From Bacteroidales bacterium (lineage in GTDB: Bacteria > Bacteroidota > Bacteroidia > Bacteroidales > F082): a stretch of DNA of 64,000 nucleotides. The stretch spans positions 19,516 to 83,515 of the forward strand of contig JAGBQJ010000030.1 of the NCBI GenBank assembly GCA_017632935.1, in the 5' to 3' direction. Below are positions 31,434 through 40,070 of this stretch, piece by piece. The position numbers and the translations under genes are program-made. The notes under the pieces were generated by a model, which did no database searches, had not been told where the DNA came from, and worked only from the letters and a program-made list of their open reading frames with translations. The stretch's first letter is position 1, and every line of letters starts with the position of its first letter.

Positions 31434-31461
31434 GTAGAGACGGTGCATGCACCGTCTCTAC
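31434..31461. terminator. 28-bp perfect palindrome between convergent genes
   Basis: Arms GTAGAGACGGTGCA and its exact complement meet without a spacer. Flanking AATAATT/AATTATT extends the stem with a 1-base offset. It sits 6 bases after the acyl-CoA ligase stop and 4 bases before the speA stop, so it can act as a bidirectional terminator. A related palindrome at 34101 shows that it belongs to an interspersed family. Confidence 0.65.
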
Positions 31462-31464
31462 TAA

Positions 31465-33351
31465 TTATTCAAGATAGGTATACCCGTACAATCCCGACCG
31501 ATAGTTGGAAAGGAATTCCTTACCCTCCTCAACGGAAATCTTGCCTTCCTTGACGCACTTGGTGACCCAGGTCTCCACCGTCCGGACGAGTTTCTTCGGG
31601 CTGTACTGCACGTATTCCAGCACGTCGGCCACGGTCTCGCCATCGATGACCTGGTCGATGTAGTATCCCTTTTCGTCCACCGAGACGTGAACGGCGTTGG
31701 TGTCGCCGAACAGGTTGTGTAAGTCACCCAAGATTTCCTGATAGGCACCTACAAGGAACACACCGATATAATAATGTTCCTTGTCAGTGAATGAGTGCAG
31801 CGGTATGGTGTGTTGTGTCGACTTGGCGACGAAGTTCGTGATCTTGCCGTCGCTGTCGCACGTGATCTCTTGCAAGGTGGCTAAATGGGTCGGGTTTTCA
31901 TCCAGCCTTTGGATGGGGATGATGGGGAAGAGCTGGTCGATGGCCCAGAGGTCGGGCAGCGACTGGAACAACGAGAAGTTGCAGAAGTACTTGTCGGCAA
32001 GCAGCTTCGGCAGTGAGGTGAAGTCCTCAGGCACACGCTTCAGGCTGTTGGCGATGTGGTTCACCTCGCGGGCGATGCTCCAGAAAAGCCTTTCAATCTT
32101 GGCGCGCGACTTGAGGTCGAGCAGGCCGAGGCTAAACAGGTTAAGGGCTTCTTCGCGGATCTCCTGGGCATCGTGCCAGATTTCCAAAGAGGAGCTTTTG
32201 GTCAGTTCGTCCCAAGAATCATAGAGTTCCTTGATGAGTTCGTGGTCATCTTCTTCGGGTTCCTCGTTGTCGTCCCATTCGGGCAGGGAGGTCTTCTCCA
32301 GCACTTCGAAAATGAGTACAGAGTGATGCGCTGTCAGGGCGCGACCCGATTCACAGATGACGTTGGGGTGGGGGAGCTCATTCTTGTCGCAGGCATCCAC
32401 GATGGTATAGATAGCATTGTTGGCGTATTCCTGGATGCTATAGTTGACCGAGCTGGCGCTGCTGGAGCTGGTGCCGTCGTAGTCGACGCCAAGGCCGCCA
32501 CCCATATCCACATATTCGATATGGTAGCCCATCTTGTAGAGCTGCACATAGAACTGTGCCGCCTCACGCAGGGCCACGTTGATTTTCTTGATCTTGCTAA
32601 CCTGGCTGCCGATGTGGTAGTGCACCAGTTTCAGGCAGTCCTTCATGTCGTGCTCCTCAAGGAAATCGAGGGCTTCAAGCAGTTCGGAAGAGGTGAGGCC
32701 GAACTTGCTGCCGTCGCCACCCGATTCCTCCCATTTGCCTGAGCCGGAGCTGGCCAGCTTGATGCGGACACCCAGGTTGGGTGTCACTTTCAGCCGACGG
32801 GCGATCTTAGCCGTGGTCTTCAACTCGTTGAGCTTCTCGATGACGATGATGATTTTACGGCCCATCTTCTGGGCGAGCAAGGCTAGTTCGATGAATTCCT
32901 CGTCCTTGTAGCCGTTGCACACGATGAGTGAGTCAGAGTCGGTGCCGAGGGCGATGATGGCGTGGAGCTCAGGTTTGGAGCCGGCTTCCAGACCTATGTT
33001 GCATTTCTTGCCGTGGCTGACGATCTCTTCGACCACGGGGCGCATCTGGTTCACCTTGATGGGCATCACCACGAAGTTCTGGCCGTGGAACTCGTATTCC
33101 TTGGCAGCCTCCTTGAAACAGGAGTCAATCTTGTTGATGCGGTCGTCAAGGATGTCGGGGAAACGGATCAGCATGGGTGCCGAGACGTCTCTCAGCGACA
33201 GCTCGTCAACCAGTTCCGGCAGGTCAACGGAGGCACAGCCTTCCTTGGGTGTCACGACCATGTGGCCTTTCTCGTTGATGGAAAAATAGTTTCCGCCCCA
33301 GCCTTTCACGTTGTAAAGGTCCTCGGAGTCTTCAATGCGCCATTTTCTCAT
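31465..33351 (-). CDS. speA: biosynthetic arginine decarboxylase
   Basis: This 628-aa PLP-dependent fold-III decarboxylase converts arginine to agmatine, the entry to polyamine synthesis. The likely PLP lysine is K99 in MPIKVNQ. Family landmarks follow: GLEAGSKPEL, HYHIGSQ, the phosphate-binding VDMGGGLGVDYDG and CESGRALTAHHSVL. The length matches bacterial SpeA (about 630-660 aa), including the C-terminal helical insert. No other polyamine gene is in the window, so the downstream route (agmatine deiminase or agmatinase) cannot be told. The leader contains an interspersed repeat at 33377-33400. Confidence 0.93.
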   Translation of the reverse strand: MRKWRIEDSEDLYNVKGWGGNYFSINEKGHMVVTPKEGCASVDLPELVDELSLRDVSAPMLIRFPDILDDRINKIDSCFKEAAKEYEFHGQNFVVMPIKVNQMRPVVEEIVSHGKKCNIGLEAGSKPELHAIIALGTDSDSLIVCNGYKDEEFIELALLAQKMGRKIIIVIEKLNELKTTAKIARRLKVTPNLGVRIKLASSGSGKWEESGGDGSKFGLTSSELLEALDFLEEHDMKDCLKLVHYHIGSQVSKIKKINVALREAAQFYVQLYKMGYHIEYVDMGGGLGVDYDGTSSSSASSVNYSIQEYANNAIYTIVDACDKNELPHPNVICESGRALTAHHSVLIFEVLEKTSLPEWDDNEEPEEDDHELIKELYDSWDELTKSSSLEIWHDAQEIREEALNLFSLGLLDLKSRAKIERLFWSIAREVNHIANSLKRVPEDFTSLPKLLADKYFCNFSLFQSLPDLWAIDQLFPIIPIQRLDENPTHLATLQEITCDSDGKITNFVAKSTQHTIPLHSFTDKEHYYIGVFLVGAYQEILGDLHNLFGDTNAVHVSVDEKGYYIDQVIDGETVADVLEYVQYSPKKLVRTVETWVTKCVKEGKISVEEGKEFLSNYRSGLYGYTYLE

Positions 33352-33376
33352 GTCTATGTTTTTTTAATTTGTTTGA

Positions 33377-33400
33377 GGTCCCTGAGCCTGTCGAAGGGCC
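33377..33400. repeat. interspersed CCTGAGCCTGTCGAAGG-type element
   Basis: A 24-base element, GGTCCCTGAG followed by CCTGTCGAAGGGCC. Its ends are imperfectly complementary, so it could fold as a small hairpin in the speA leader. A longer relative forms the 3' end of gyrA coding sequence at 43229-43278. Confidence 0.6.
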
Positions 33401-33422
33401 GTATTCATTATCAAATGGGCTG

Positions 33423-33430
33423 CAAAACTA
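33423..33430 (-). promoter_or_regulatory. possible -7 box for speA
   Basis: On the minus strand this reads TAGTTTTG, a match to TAnnTTTG, about 70 bases upstream of the speA start codon. The -33 element is weak. If used, the transcript leader includes the repeat at 33377-33400. Confidence 0.4.
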
Positions 33431-33472
33431 TTAAAAATATTGATTGTTGGTGTGGTATTTGCAAATATTGTC

Positions 33473-33480
33473 TATTTTTG
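33473..33480 (+). promoter_or_regulatory. -7 box for the DUF4160/DUF2442/kinase operon
   Basis: TATTTTTG matches the consensus 17 bases before the ATG at 33498, with a TTG at 33447-33449 as possible -33 element. It decides for the shorter DUF4160 start, because an upstream in-frame TTG (33444) would lie before the promoter. Confidence 0.5.
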
Positions 33481-33497
33481 CAGTAAATATAGTTTAT

Positions 33498-33749
33498 ATG
33501 AGTCCTGTTTTTGGTAGAGAAAGCGGCTATGTGTTCAAGATATTTTCCAATGAGGAAGAAAGGATGCATATCCATGTTATGGGTGATGGTAATGAGGCTA
33601 AGTTTTGGTTGGAACCCAAAATAGAGTTGGCAAAAAACAGCGGTTTTTCTAAGCACGAATTGAATGACATACAAAAAATTATAGAACAAAATGCAGAACG
33701 ATTCAAGGAACAATACAAACAACACATCGGTAAGCGTCTTGATGATTAA
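33498..33749 (+). CDS. DUF4160 family protein
   Basis: This 83-aa protein starts MSPVFGRESGYVFKIFSNE and contains ERMHIHVMGDGNEAKFWLEP, the conserved core of DUF4160. The family is small, cytoplasmic, of unknown function, and commonly found next to DUF2442. The next gene starts inside its last codons (8-base overlap). Such pairs have been suggested to be toxin-antitoxin-like, but no biochemical proof is known to me. The start was chosen by the promoter at 33473 and the family's usual N terminus. Confidence 0.75.
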   Translation: MSPVFGRESGYVFKIFSNEEERMHIHVMGDGNEAKFWLEPKIELAKNSGFSKHELNDIQKIIEQNAERFKEQYKQHIGKRLDD

Positions 33750-33981
33750 TGGTCAGGGCATTATGATAAGCGTTGGTGGACAGGATTATTTTTTGTCTTA
33801 CAACCGTATTCCATGGATGCGTGATGCATCTATAAATGACGTGCTGAACATTCAAATGTGCGGTAATGAAGCTATTGAATGGCCGGCTCTTGATGTTGAT
33901 TTGGAAATAGACAGCCTTCGACATCCTGAACGCTATCCATTGCTCATTAAGCGTAACGCTTCTGAATCAGTGATGGCATGA
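33742..33981 (+). CDS. DUF2442 family protein
   Basis: This 79-aa protein starts MINGQGIMISVGGQDYFLSY and contains IPWMRDASINDVLNIQ and an IEWPALDVDLEIDSL segment typical of DUF2442. It overlaps the DUF4160 stop by 8 bases, and its own stop overlaps the kinase start as ATGA, so all three are probably translationally coupled. An upstream ATG at 33691 is possible but would overlap the preceding gene by 59 bases. Function is unknown; the pairing suggests a two-component module. Confidence 0.7.
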   Translation: MINGQGIMISVGGQDYFLSYNRIPWMRDASINDVLNIQMCGNEAIEWPALDVDLEIDSLRHPERYPLLIKRNASESVMA

Positions 33982-34814
33982 AATTGATCATCGACGCTGG
34001 CTCAACCAAGATGGAATGGATTCTCCTCGACGGAAACGTTGTCAAACAGCGTTTCCAAACCGAAGGATTCAACCCGAATTATTCCGACAGGCAATGCCTT
34101 GTAGAGACGTGCCGCGGCGCGTCTCTACCCAATGGAATCCAATCCATCCATTATTACGGCACCGGTTGCGGCAACGAACAGAATTGCCAAATCATCAAGG
34201 AGGTCTTTCAAGGTCGCTTCCCCGATGCGGAAATCCACGTCACCCATGACCTGATGGCGGCCTGCCATGCCGTTCTGGGTCACGAAAAAGGCATCGCTTG
34301 TATCCTCGGAACGGGTTCTAACTCCTGCCATTACGATGGGGAAAACATCACGGAGAAAGCTGTTTCATTGGGCTATATGGTCGGCGACGAAGGCAGCGGC
34401 ATGCACATCGGTAGGGAAATGGTAAGAGCGTATTTCTATGGCTTCATGCCTAAGGACTTGCGGCAACGATTCGATGCGGAATACCATTTGGAACTGAAGG
34501 ATTTCATCCAGCATTTGTACCACGAGGCGCAGCCTTCGAAGTATCTGGCCACCTTTGCCAAATTTGCGGGTGAAAACCAGTCACATCCTTATATAAACGG
34601 CTTAGTTAAAGGATGCTTCAAGGACTTCATAGAGGCTTTCATCCTTCGCTATGAAAACTGCGAATCAATGAAGATTTGTTTTATAGGCTCAGTAGCTTTC
34701 CATTTCCAGGACATCTTGAAGGAAAGCCTCAGGGAGTATGGTCTCACTTTAGAGGAGGTTATGCAAGCGCCTGCTGAAGGGCTGATAAAGTATTATCAAA
34801 GTCTTCCGGCATAA
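33978..34814 (+). CDS. BadF/BadG-type ATPase, probable N-acetylglucosamine-type sugar kinase
   Basis: A 278-aa actin-fold (ASKHA) protein. The phosphate-1 loop is DAGSTK (residues 6-11), phosphate-2 is ILGTGSNS, and a GYMVGDEGSG segment follows, as in eukaryotic-type GlcNAc kinases and BadF ATPases. It is probably cytoplasmic and phosphorylates an amino sugar or related substrate; the substrate is an inference. Residues ~42-50 (VETCRGASL) are encoded by a 28-base interspersed palindrome at 34101-34128 and are probably an extra loop. The start overlaps the DUF2442 stop (ATGA). The 3' end overlaps convergent miaA by 56 bases. Confidence 0.82.
   Translation: MKLIIDAGSTKMEWILLDGNVVKQRFQTEGFNPNYSDRQCLVETCRGASLPNGIQSIHYYGTGCGNEQNCQIIKEVFQGRFPDAEIHVTHDLMAACHAVLGHEKGIACILGTGSNSCHYDGENITEKAVSLGYMVGDEGSGMHIGREMVRAYFYGFMPKDLRQRFDAEYHLELKDFIQHLYHEAQPSKYLATFAKFAGENQSHPYINGLVKGCFKDFIEAFILRYENCESMKICFIGSVAFHFQDILKESLREYGLTLEEVMQAPAEGLIKYYQSLPA
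34101..34128. repeat. interspersed palindrome inside kinase gene
   Basis: GTAGAGACGTGCCG faces CGGCGCGTCTCTAC with a single mismatched pair. It shares the outer arms GTAGAGACG/CGTCTCTAC with the palindrome at 31434-31461 but has a different centre. Here it is translated in frame. Confidence 0.7.
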
Positions 34815-35658
34815 TCCAATGATAACTGGTGTCCTTCCTCAACCACGTCATCTGTCGCTTGGCATATTGTCGTGTGTGGATCTTGATTTGCTCCACAGCT
34901 TCAGCCAAGGTGCAATTTCCCTCGAAATAGGCGAATAGTTCTTTGTAACCTACCGTGTTCAGCGCATTCAAATGTCGCTTGGGATACAAGGCTTTAGCTT
35001 CTTCCAGAAGACCTTGCTCCATCATCATGTCCACACGCTTGTCGATGCGCTCGATGAGCTGCAGACGGTCCCAAAGTATCGCGTATTTCTTGATAGCAAA
35101 GTCGCGTTGGGCAGCTTGGCCTTGGCGGAAGGAAGAAAAAGGCAGTCCCGTCTGGTAGCAAACTTCCAAGGCGCGTTGTAACCTTCGGGGATTCTGTTGA
35201 TCGACGAGAGCGAAATACGCTGGGTCGAGGCGCTGCACTGCATCCTGCAAGGCTTTTAAGCCGCCTTCGTCATAGAGTTTCTGAACCTTTTCTCGGATTT
35301 CAGGCTCCACGTCGGGCATGGCATCGATGCCGTTGCAAACGGCGTCGATGAATAGGCCTGAACCGCCTGTCATGATTACGGCGTCGTGGGTCTTGAAAAG
35401 CTCGTCCAACAAGGCGATGGCATCGCGCTCATAGTCGGCGACGTCGTATTTGTCCTCGATACTAATGTGATGCACAAAGTGATGCTTGACTTGGCTTAGT
35501 TCTTCCTCTGTGGGTGCTGCCGTGCCGATGCTCATCTCCTTGTAAAACTGACGGCTGTCGGCGGAGAGGATGACGGTATTCAAGGCCTTGGCCAATTTGA
35601 TGGCGAAAGCGGTCTTGCCCGATGCCGTTGGTCCAGCTATGACGATTAAGGTTTTCAT
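34759..35658 (-). CDS. miaA: tRNA dimethylallyltransferase
   Basis: This 299-aa enzyme transfers the dimethylallyl group from DMAPP to N6 of A37 in tRNAs reading codons that start with U. Seen: P-loop GPTASGKT (residues 9-16), DSRQFYKEMSIGTAAPT and GGSGLFIDAVCNGID, all MiaA hallmarks. The length is typical. The reading frame could be extended to 35700, but those extra 14 codons are made of the interspersed repeat at 35683-35757, and MKTLIVIAGPT is the canonical N terminus, so 35658 was chosen. The C-terminal 18 codons overlap the convergent kinase gene. Confidence 0.95.
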   Translation of the reverse strand: MKTLIVIAGPTASGKTAFAIKLAKALNTVILSADSRQFYKEMSIGTAAPTEEELSQVKHHFVHHISIEDKYDVADYERDAIALLDELFKTHDAVIMTGGSGLFIDAVCNGIDAMPDVEPEIREKVQKLYDEGGLKALQDAVQRLDPAYFALVDQQNPRRLQRALEVCYQTGLPFSSFRQGQAAQRDFAIKKYAILWDRLQLIERIDKRVDMMMEQGLLEEAKALYPKRHLNALNTVGYKELFAYFEGNCTLAEAVEQIKIHTRQYAKRQMTWLRKDTSYHWIMPEDFDNTLSALQQALA

Positions 35659-35682
35659 AAAAGAGTTGTAGTGCCGCTTCGC

Positions 35683-35757
35683 GTCATTGCGAGGAGGCAC
35701 GACGAAGCAATCCAGAAATTAGCTTGTTCTCTGGACTGCTTCGTTCCTCGCAGTGAC
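35683..35757. repeat. CGTCATTGCGAGGA-type inverted repeat element
   Basis: Arms GTCATTGCGAGGA plus ACGAAGCAATCCAGA (35683-35716) and TCTGGACTGCTTCGTTCC plus TCGCAGTGAC (35729-35757) pair around a short AT-rich loop. Elements of this sequence type are dispersed in many bacterial genomes. It fills most of the gap between cca and miaA and could end or process the cca transcript. Confidence 0.7.
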
Positions 35758-35776
35758 ATAAAACGTGTCATAAACA

Positions 35777-37252
35777 TTACACTTTATTCGGCACAGGTCC
35801 ATTATTAGCAACCACAATTGGTTCTTCGATTTCCTTCATCACGTTCAGGCCGAGTTTCTTGCCCTCTTCTTTCATAAAGGCATATGCCTCGGCGAAGTTG
35901 TTGCCGATGACACCATCCAAAATGGCCTCGCGGATGGCGTTTTTGATGACGCCGACCTCGCGTCCCTCTGGGATGCCGAAGGTCTCCATGATGGCGATGC
36001 CGTCGATGGGCGGCTGCCAGTTGCGTAGGTGATCCTTGGCCTCGATTTCTTTCAGCTTCTCCTGCACGATCTCGAAGTTGTGGTGGAACTTCTTCACCTT
36101 CTCCTCGTTCTTCGAGGTGATGTCGGCGTGGCAGAGCAACATGAGGTCGTCGATGTCGTCGCCGGCGTCAAACAGCAGCCTTCTTACAGCGGAGTCGGTG
36201 ACGATGTCCTCGGCCAACACGATGGGGCGGAGGTGAAGCAACACCAATTTCTCCACATATTTCATCTTTTCGTTCAAGGGCAACTTCATGGCGGCGAAAA
36301 TCTTGGGCACCATCTTGGAGCCTTTGAACTCATGGCCGTGGAAGGTCCAGCCGATTCCGTCTTCCCAACGTTTGGTCTGTGGTTTGGCGATGTCGTGCAA
36401 CAAAGCTGCCCAACGAAGCCAGAGGTCGTCGCTCTTTTCGGCCACCTGGTCGAGCACCTGCAAAGTGTGTAGGAAGTTGTCCTTATGGCCACGGCCTTGG
36501 ACGACTTCCACCCCTTTTAACTGAGATAGTTGTGGAAAGATGAGTTTCAGTAAACCACTTTCGTCCAACAACTTAAAACCAATGGAGGGTTTAGGCGAGA
36601 GAATGATTTTGTTCAGTTCCTCGGTGACGCGCTCCATCGAGACGATTTTGATGCGGTGAGCATTGCGTTTGATGGCCTCAAACGACTCGGGTTCGATGTA
36701 GAACTTGAGCTGCGAGGCAAACCTAATGGCGCGCATCATGCGCAATGGGTCGTCGGAGTAAGTGATATCAGGGTCGAGTGGCGTCCTCAACAGCAGTTCC
36801 TCCATGTCGGCCATGCCGTTGTAGCGGTCGATGAGGGTGCCGAAGTCCTCCGGATTGAGGCTGAGGGCCATGGCGTTGATGGTGAAGTCGCGGCGGCTGA
36901 TGTCGTCTTCCAGCGTGCCGTTTTCCACAACGGGTTTACGGCTGTTGCGGTCGTACGATTCTTTCCTTGCCCCCACAAACTCCACTTCCATGCCGTCGAA
37001 GCGGATCATGGCCGTGCCGAAGGCACCGTAGTATTTGGCTTCCTTGTGGCCAGGTAGGAGAGAGGCAACTTTCTTGGCTAGGGTGATGCCACTGCCCACG
37101 GTGACCACGTCGATGTCATTCGAGGGGCGGTGCAACAATATGTCGCGCACATAGCCGCCGATGACATAGCTCTTGTAGCCCAACTCCGCGCTGGCGTAAG
37201 CGATCACCTTAAAAATCTTGCTGCTGATATGTTTCTTGAAGTCGTAGTTCAT
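35777..37252 (-). CDS. cca: CCA tRNA nucleotidyltransferase / poly(A) polymerase family with HD domain
   Basis: This 491-aa protein adds or repairs the 3' CCA of tRNA. The nucleotidyltransferase core has GGYVRD (32-37) and the metal-binding DID (46-48). RRDFTINAMA and DDPLRMMRAIRFASQL follow, as in class II enzymes. An HD phosphohydrolase-type region (AALLHDIAKPQT) lies in the C-terminal half. The start ATG shares its A with the clpC stop, so the two are translationally coupled. A TTG one codon upstream is less likely. Whether it is a full CCA enzyme or an A-adding partner cannot be told from sequence alone. Confidence 0.88.
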   Translation of the reverse strand: MNYDFKKHISSKIFKVIAYASAELGYKSYVIGGYVRDILLHRPSNDIDVVTVGSGITLAKKVASLLPGHKEAKYYGAFGTAMIRFDGMEVEFVGARKESYDRNSRKPVVENGTLEDDISRRDFTINAMALSLNPEDFGTLIDRYNGMADMEELLLRTPLDPDITYSDDPLRMMRAIRFASQLKFYIEPESFEAIKRNAHRIKIVSMERVTEELNKIILSPKPSIGFKLLDESGLLKLIFPQLSQLKGVEVVQGRGHKDNFLHTLQVLDQVAEKSDDLWLRWAALLHDIAKPQTKRWEDGIGWTFHGHEFKGSKMVPKIFAAMKLPLNEKMKYVEKLVLLHLRPIVLAEDIVTDSAVRRLLFDAGDDIDDLMLLCHADITSKNEEKVKKFHHNFEIVQEKLKEIEAKDHLRNWQPPIDGIAIMETFGIPEGREVGVIKNAIREAILDGVIGNNFAEAYAFMKEEGKKLGLNVMKEIEEPIVVANNGPVPNKV

Positions 37253-39837
37253 CAAACTTTAGCTTCTTCAAGGACTTTCTTCTCGTTCGGGATGATGTTG
37301 ACGACGGTCTCTTCGCCGCTTTCGGCCAAATCGATGCTGATGGTGTCGCCGATATGCATCTCGGCGGAGATGATGGCCTCGGCCAAGACGTCTTCCACGT
37401 ATTTTTGGACGGCACGCTTCAGCGGACGGGCGCCGTATTGCTCGTCCCAGCCCTTCTCGGCGAGGAAGTCCATGGCCTTCTCGGTGAGCTCGATCTTGTA
37501 GCCCATCTCTTCGACGCGCTTCACCACCTGACGGATCTCGATGCCGATAATCTTCTGGATGTCCTTCTTCTCCAAGGCATTGAACATCACCACGTCGTCG
37601 ACGCGGTTGAGGAACTCGGGGGCGAAGGTGCGCTTCAGGGCGTTGTCGATGACGCTCTGCGAGTACTCGTTCTTTGAGTTGAGCTTGGCCTGCGTGCCGA
37701 AGCCCACACCCTGACCGAAGTCCTTCAGCTGGCGTGAGCCGATGTTGGAGGTCATGATGATGATGGTGTTCTTGAAGTCGACCTTGCGACCCAGGCTGTC
37801 AGTCAGCTGGCCGTCGTCAAGGACTTGCAAGAGCAAGTTGAATACATCGGGGTGAGCTTTCTCGATTTCGTCAAGGAGGACGATGGAGTAGGGTTTGCGG
37901 CGTACCTTCTCGGTGAGCTGACCGCCTTCTTCGTAACCGACATAGCCTGGAGGCGCTCCCACGAGGCGCGACACGGCGAACTTCTCCATGTATTCGCTCA
38001 TGTCGATGCGGATAAGGGCGTCTTCGCTGTCAAAGAGGAACTTGGCTAACACCTTGGCAAGGTAGGTCTTACCGACACCGGTGGGACCAAGGAAGATGAA
38101 CGAGCCGATGGGTTTGTTCGGGTCTTTCAGTCCGGCGCGGTTGCGGCGGATGGCGCGGGTCACCTTCTTGATGGCCTCGTCCTGACCGATGACAGTGCCT
38201 GCCAGCTCGGTCTCCATGTGCATCAGGCGGTCGCCCTCGTTCTTGGCGATACGCTGCACGGGTACGCCGGTCATCATGGCCACCACCTCAGCCACATTCT
38301 GTTCCGTGACCTCTTGACGATGCGCCACAGCGTTGCTTTCCCAAGCTTTCTTGGCGTCTTCAAGTTGTGCCATGAGCTTCACTTCCTCGTTGCGGTACAT
38401 GCCCGCTTCCTCGAACTTCTGCTCGGCGATGGCGGCTTTCTTGTCCTTGCGAACCTCGTCCAAGCGTTTCTCAAATTCAGTGATTTCGCTCGGCACGTCG
38501 ATGTTCTTGATGTGCACACGCGCACCAGCCTCGTCCAAGGCGTCGATGGCCTTGTCGGGCAAATGACGGTCGCTGAGGTAACGGTCGGTGAGCTTCACGC
38601 AAGCTTCGATGGCCTTAGGTGTATAAGTGACCAAGTGATGGTCTTCGTATCTCGGTTTGATGTTGTTCAAAATCTCAACCGTCTCGGCGGGTGTGGTCGG
38701 CTCGACGAGAATCTTCTGGAAACGGCGTTCCAAGGCACCGTCTTTCTCAATATATTGGCGGTATTCGTCAAGCGTTGTCGAGCCGATGCATTGCAATTCG
38801 CCGCGTGCCAAAGCAGGCTTGAACATGTTGCTGGCATCCAAGGAGCCGTTGGCGTTGCCTGCGCCAACCAAGGTGTGAATCTCGTCAACAAAGAGGATGA
38901 TGTCGCGGTTGTTCTCCAGCTCGTTGAGGATGGCCTTGATGCGTTCCTCAAACTGGCCGCGGTATTTGGTGCCGGCCACGATGGAACCGATGTCGAGCAT
39001 GACGACACGCTTATTAAATAAGGTGCGCGGCACACGGTGCTGCACGATTCGGATGGCCAAACCTTCGGCAATGGCTGACTTGCCCACGCCAGGCTCACCA
39101 ATCAAGATAGGGTTGTTCTTCTTGCGGCGGCTGAGAATCTGGGCGATGCGTTCCAGCTCGCGCTCACGGCCCACAATGGGGTCGAGGCGGTTTTCCTCGG
39201 CAGCCTTGGTGAGGTCGCGGCCAAAGTTGTCCAACACAGGTGTCTTGCTCTTGATGTTACTGGTCTTCTTGGGCTTCTCCTGCTGCGGCTGGATGTCGTT
39301 CATCAAGTCGTCGTCTTCCTCGTCGTCATCATCGTCGTTGAAGATGTTGGAAGCATAGCCTTGTTGGCCTTCGGGAGCCTCTTCCTGCTGGTCTGCGTTT
39401 TCCTTCAGATAGCGCATCATTTCCACCTTGAAGTTGTCGTAGTTGATGCCTTCAAACTCAAGGTTTTGCGAGATGATGTTGTTCTTCTCGTGCAGGATAG
39501 CCAACATGAGGTGCTCGGAGCGGACAATCTCTGAATGGAACTCCTTGGCGATGATATAGGTGAACTTCAGCACGCGCTCGGCCTGCTTGGTCAAAGGCAA
39601 GGCCAACACGGGGTTTTGGTTAGTGTTGGCGGTACGTACCGAGGCCTCCAGTTTTTTCGAGAAGACTTCGATGTTCAGGTTGAGGTTTTCCAAAATGCGG
39701 ATGGCAGCACTGCCGCCTTCCTTCAACATGCCCAAAAAAAGGTGCTCCAACCCGACGTATGCATTCCCCAAACGCTGCGCTTCCTGATGGCTAAGTGACA
39801 AAATGGCACGAACGCGGGGCGAAAATTTTGCATCCAT
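37252..39837 (-). CDS. clpC: ATP-dependent Clp protease ATP-binding subunit ClpC
   Basis: This 861-aa AAA+ unfoldase feeds proteins to ClpP. Order: double Clp_N repeat (1-145); an acidic linker ([14 protein letters not shown], ~165-180); AAA+ D1 with Walker A GEPGVGKS (~247-254); a UVR-like coiled coil (~430-470), which separates ClpC from ClpA; D2 with GPTGVGKT (~584-591); and a ClpB-D2-type C-terminal domain. It lies at the head of a clpC-cca unit. A TACCTTTG -7 box on the minus strand is at 39919-39912. No CtsR-type operator was recognised, as expected for this phylum. Confidence 0.95.
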   Translation of the reverse strand: MDAKFSPRVRAILSLSHQEAQRLGNAYVGLEHLFLGMLKEGGSAAIRILENLNLNIEVFSKKLEASVRTANTNQNPVLALPLTKQAERVLKFTYIIAKEFHSEIVRSEHLMLAILHEKNNIISQNLEFEGINYDNFKVEMMRYLKENADQQEEAPEGQQGYASNIFNDDDDDEEDDDLMNDIQPQQEKPKKTSNIKSKTPVLDNFGRDLTKAAEENRLDPIVGRERELERIAQILSRRKKNNPILIGEPGVGKSAIAEGLAIRIVQHRVPRTLFNKRVVMLDIGSIVAGTKYRGQFEERIKAILNELENNRDIILFVDEIHTLVGAGNANGSLDASNMFKPALARGELQCIGSTTLDEYRQYIEKDGALERRFQKILVEPTTPAETVEILNNIKPRYEDHHLVTYTPKAIEACVKLTDRYLSDRHLPDKAIDALDEAGARVHIKNIDVPSEITEFEKRLDEVRKDKKAAIAEQKFEEAGMYRNEEVKLMAQLEDAKKAWESNAVAHRQEVTEQNVAEVVAMMTGVPVQRIAKNEGDRLMHMETELAGTVIGQDEAIKKVTRAIRRNRAGLKDPNKPIGSFIFLGPTGVGKTYLAKVLAKFLFDSEDALIRIDMSEYMEKFAVSRLVGAPPGYVGYEEGGQLTEKVRRKPYSIVLLDEIEKAHPDVFNLLLQVLDDGQLTDSLGRKVDFKNTIIIMTSNIGSRQLKDFGQGVGFGTQAKLNSKNEYSQSVIDNALKRTFAPEFLNRVDDVVMFNALEKKDIQKIIGIEIRQVVKRVEEMGYKIELTEKAMDFLAEKGWDEQYGARPLKRAVQKYVEDVLAEAIISAEMHIGDTISIDLAESGEETVVNIIPNEKKVLEEAKV

Positions 39838-39911
39838 ATAGTTACAATTCGTTTATTATCAATAAATTAAATAAATATCCAACTTTTCTCTTGTCTGATT
39901 CGTTCAAAGTG

Positions 39912-39919
39912 CAAAGGTA
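39912..39919 (-). promoter_or_regulatory. -7 box for clpC
   Basis: Minus strand TACCTTTG matches TAnnTTTG, about 75 bases before the clpC ATG. The 233-base gap 39838-40070 holds this and the divergent promoter at 39986-40018; nothing else was recognised in it. Confidence 0.5.
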
Positions 39920-39985
39920 CAAACAAAAACCGAGCCGCGCCACTGCCAAGATGAGATTCTTTAAAAATGGACAAAATCCGCCTTT

Positions 39986-40018
39986 TTGACAAAACCAAAC
40001 AAAAAATTCCTATTTTTG
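39986..40018 (+). promoter_or_regulatory. promoter of small lipoprotein gene
   Basis: TTG at 39986-39988 and TATTTTTG at 40011-40018 are 22 bases apart, a good fit to the Bacteroidota -33/-7 pattern. Confidence 0.55.
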
Positions 40019-40070
40019 CAGCCTTAAAGAAAGCAACAAGTTTGACATATTTATGTAAGACTTTGGGCTT

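Noticed and set aside
32056-32742. 228-codon plus-strand frame opposite speA
   Set aside because: Shadow of a well-conserved arginine decarboxylase; no promoter and no domain.
35659-35700. N-terminal extension of miaA by 14 codons
   Set aside because: These codons derive from the interspersed hairpin repeat; the canonical MiaA N terminus starts at 35658.
38218-39021. 267-codon plus-strand frame opposite clpC
   Set aside because: Antisense to conserved AAA+ sequence. Its composition (His/Val/Leu-rich) is what reverse-complemented clpC codons give.
39795-39989. 64-codon plus-strand frame in the clpC upstream region
   Set aside because: It spans the divergent promoters and the clpC start, with no ribosome binding site, family or coding bias.
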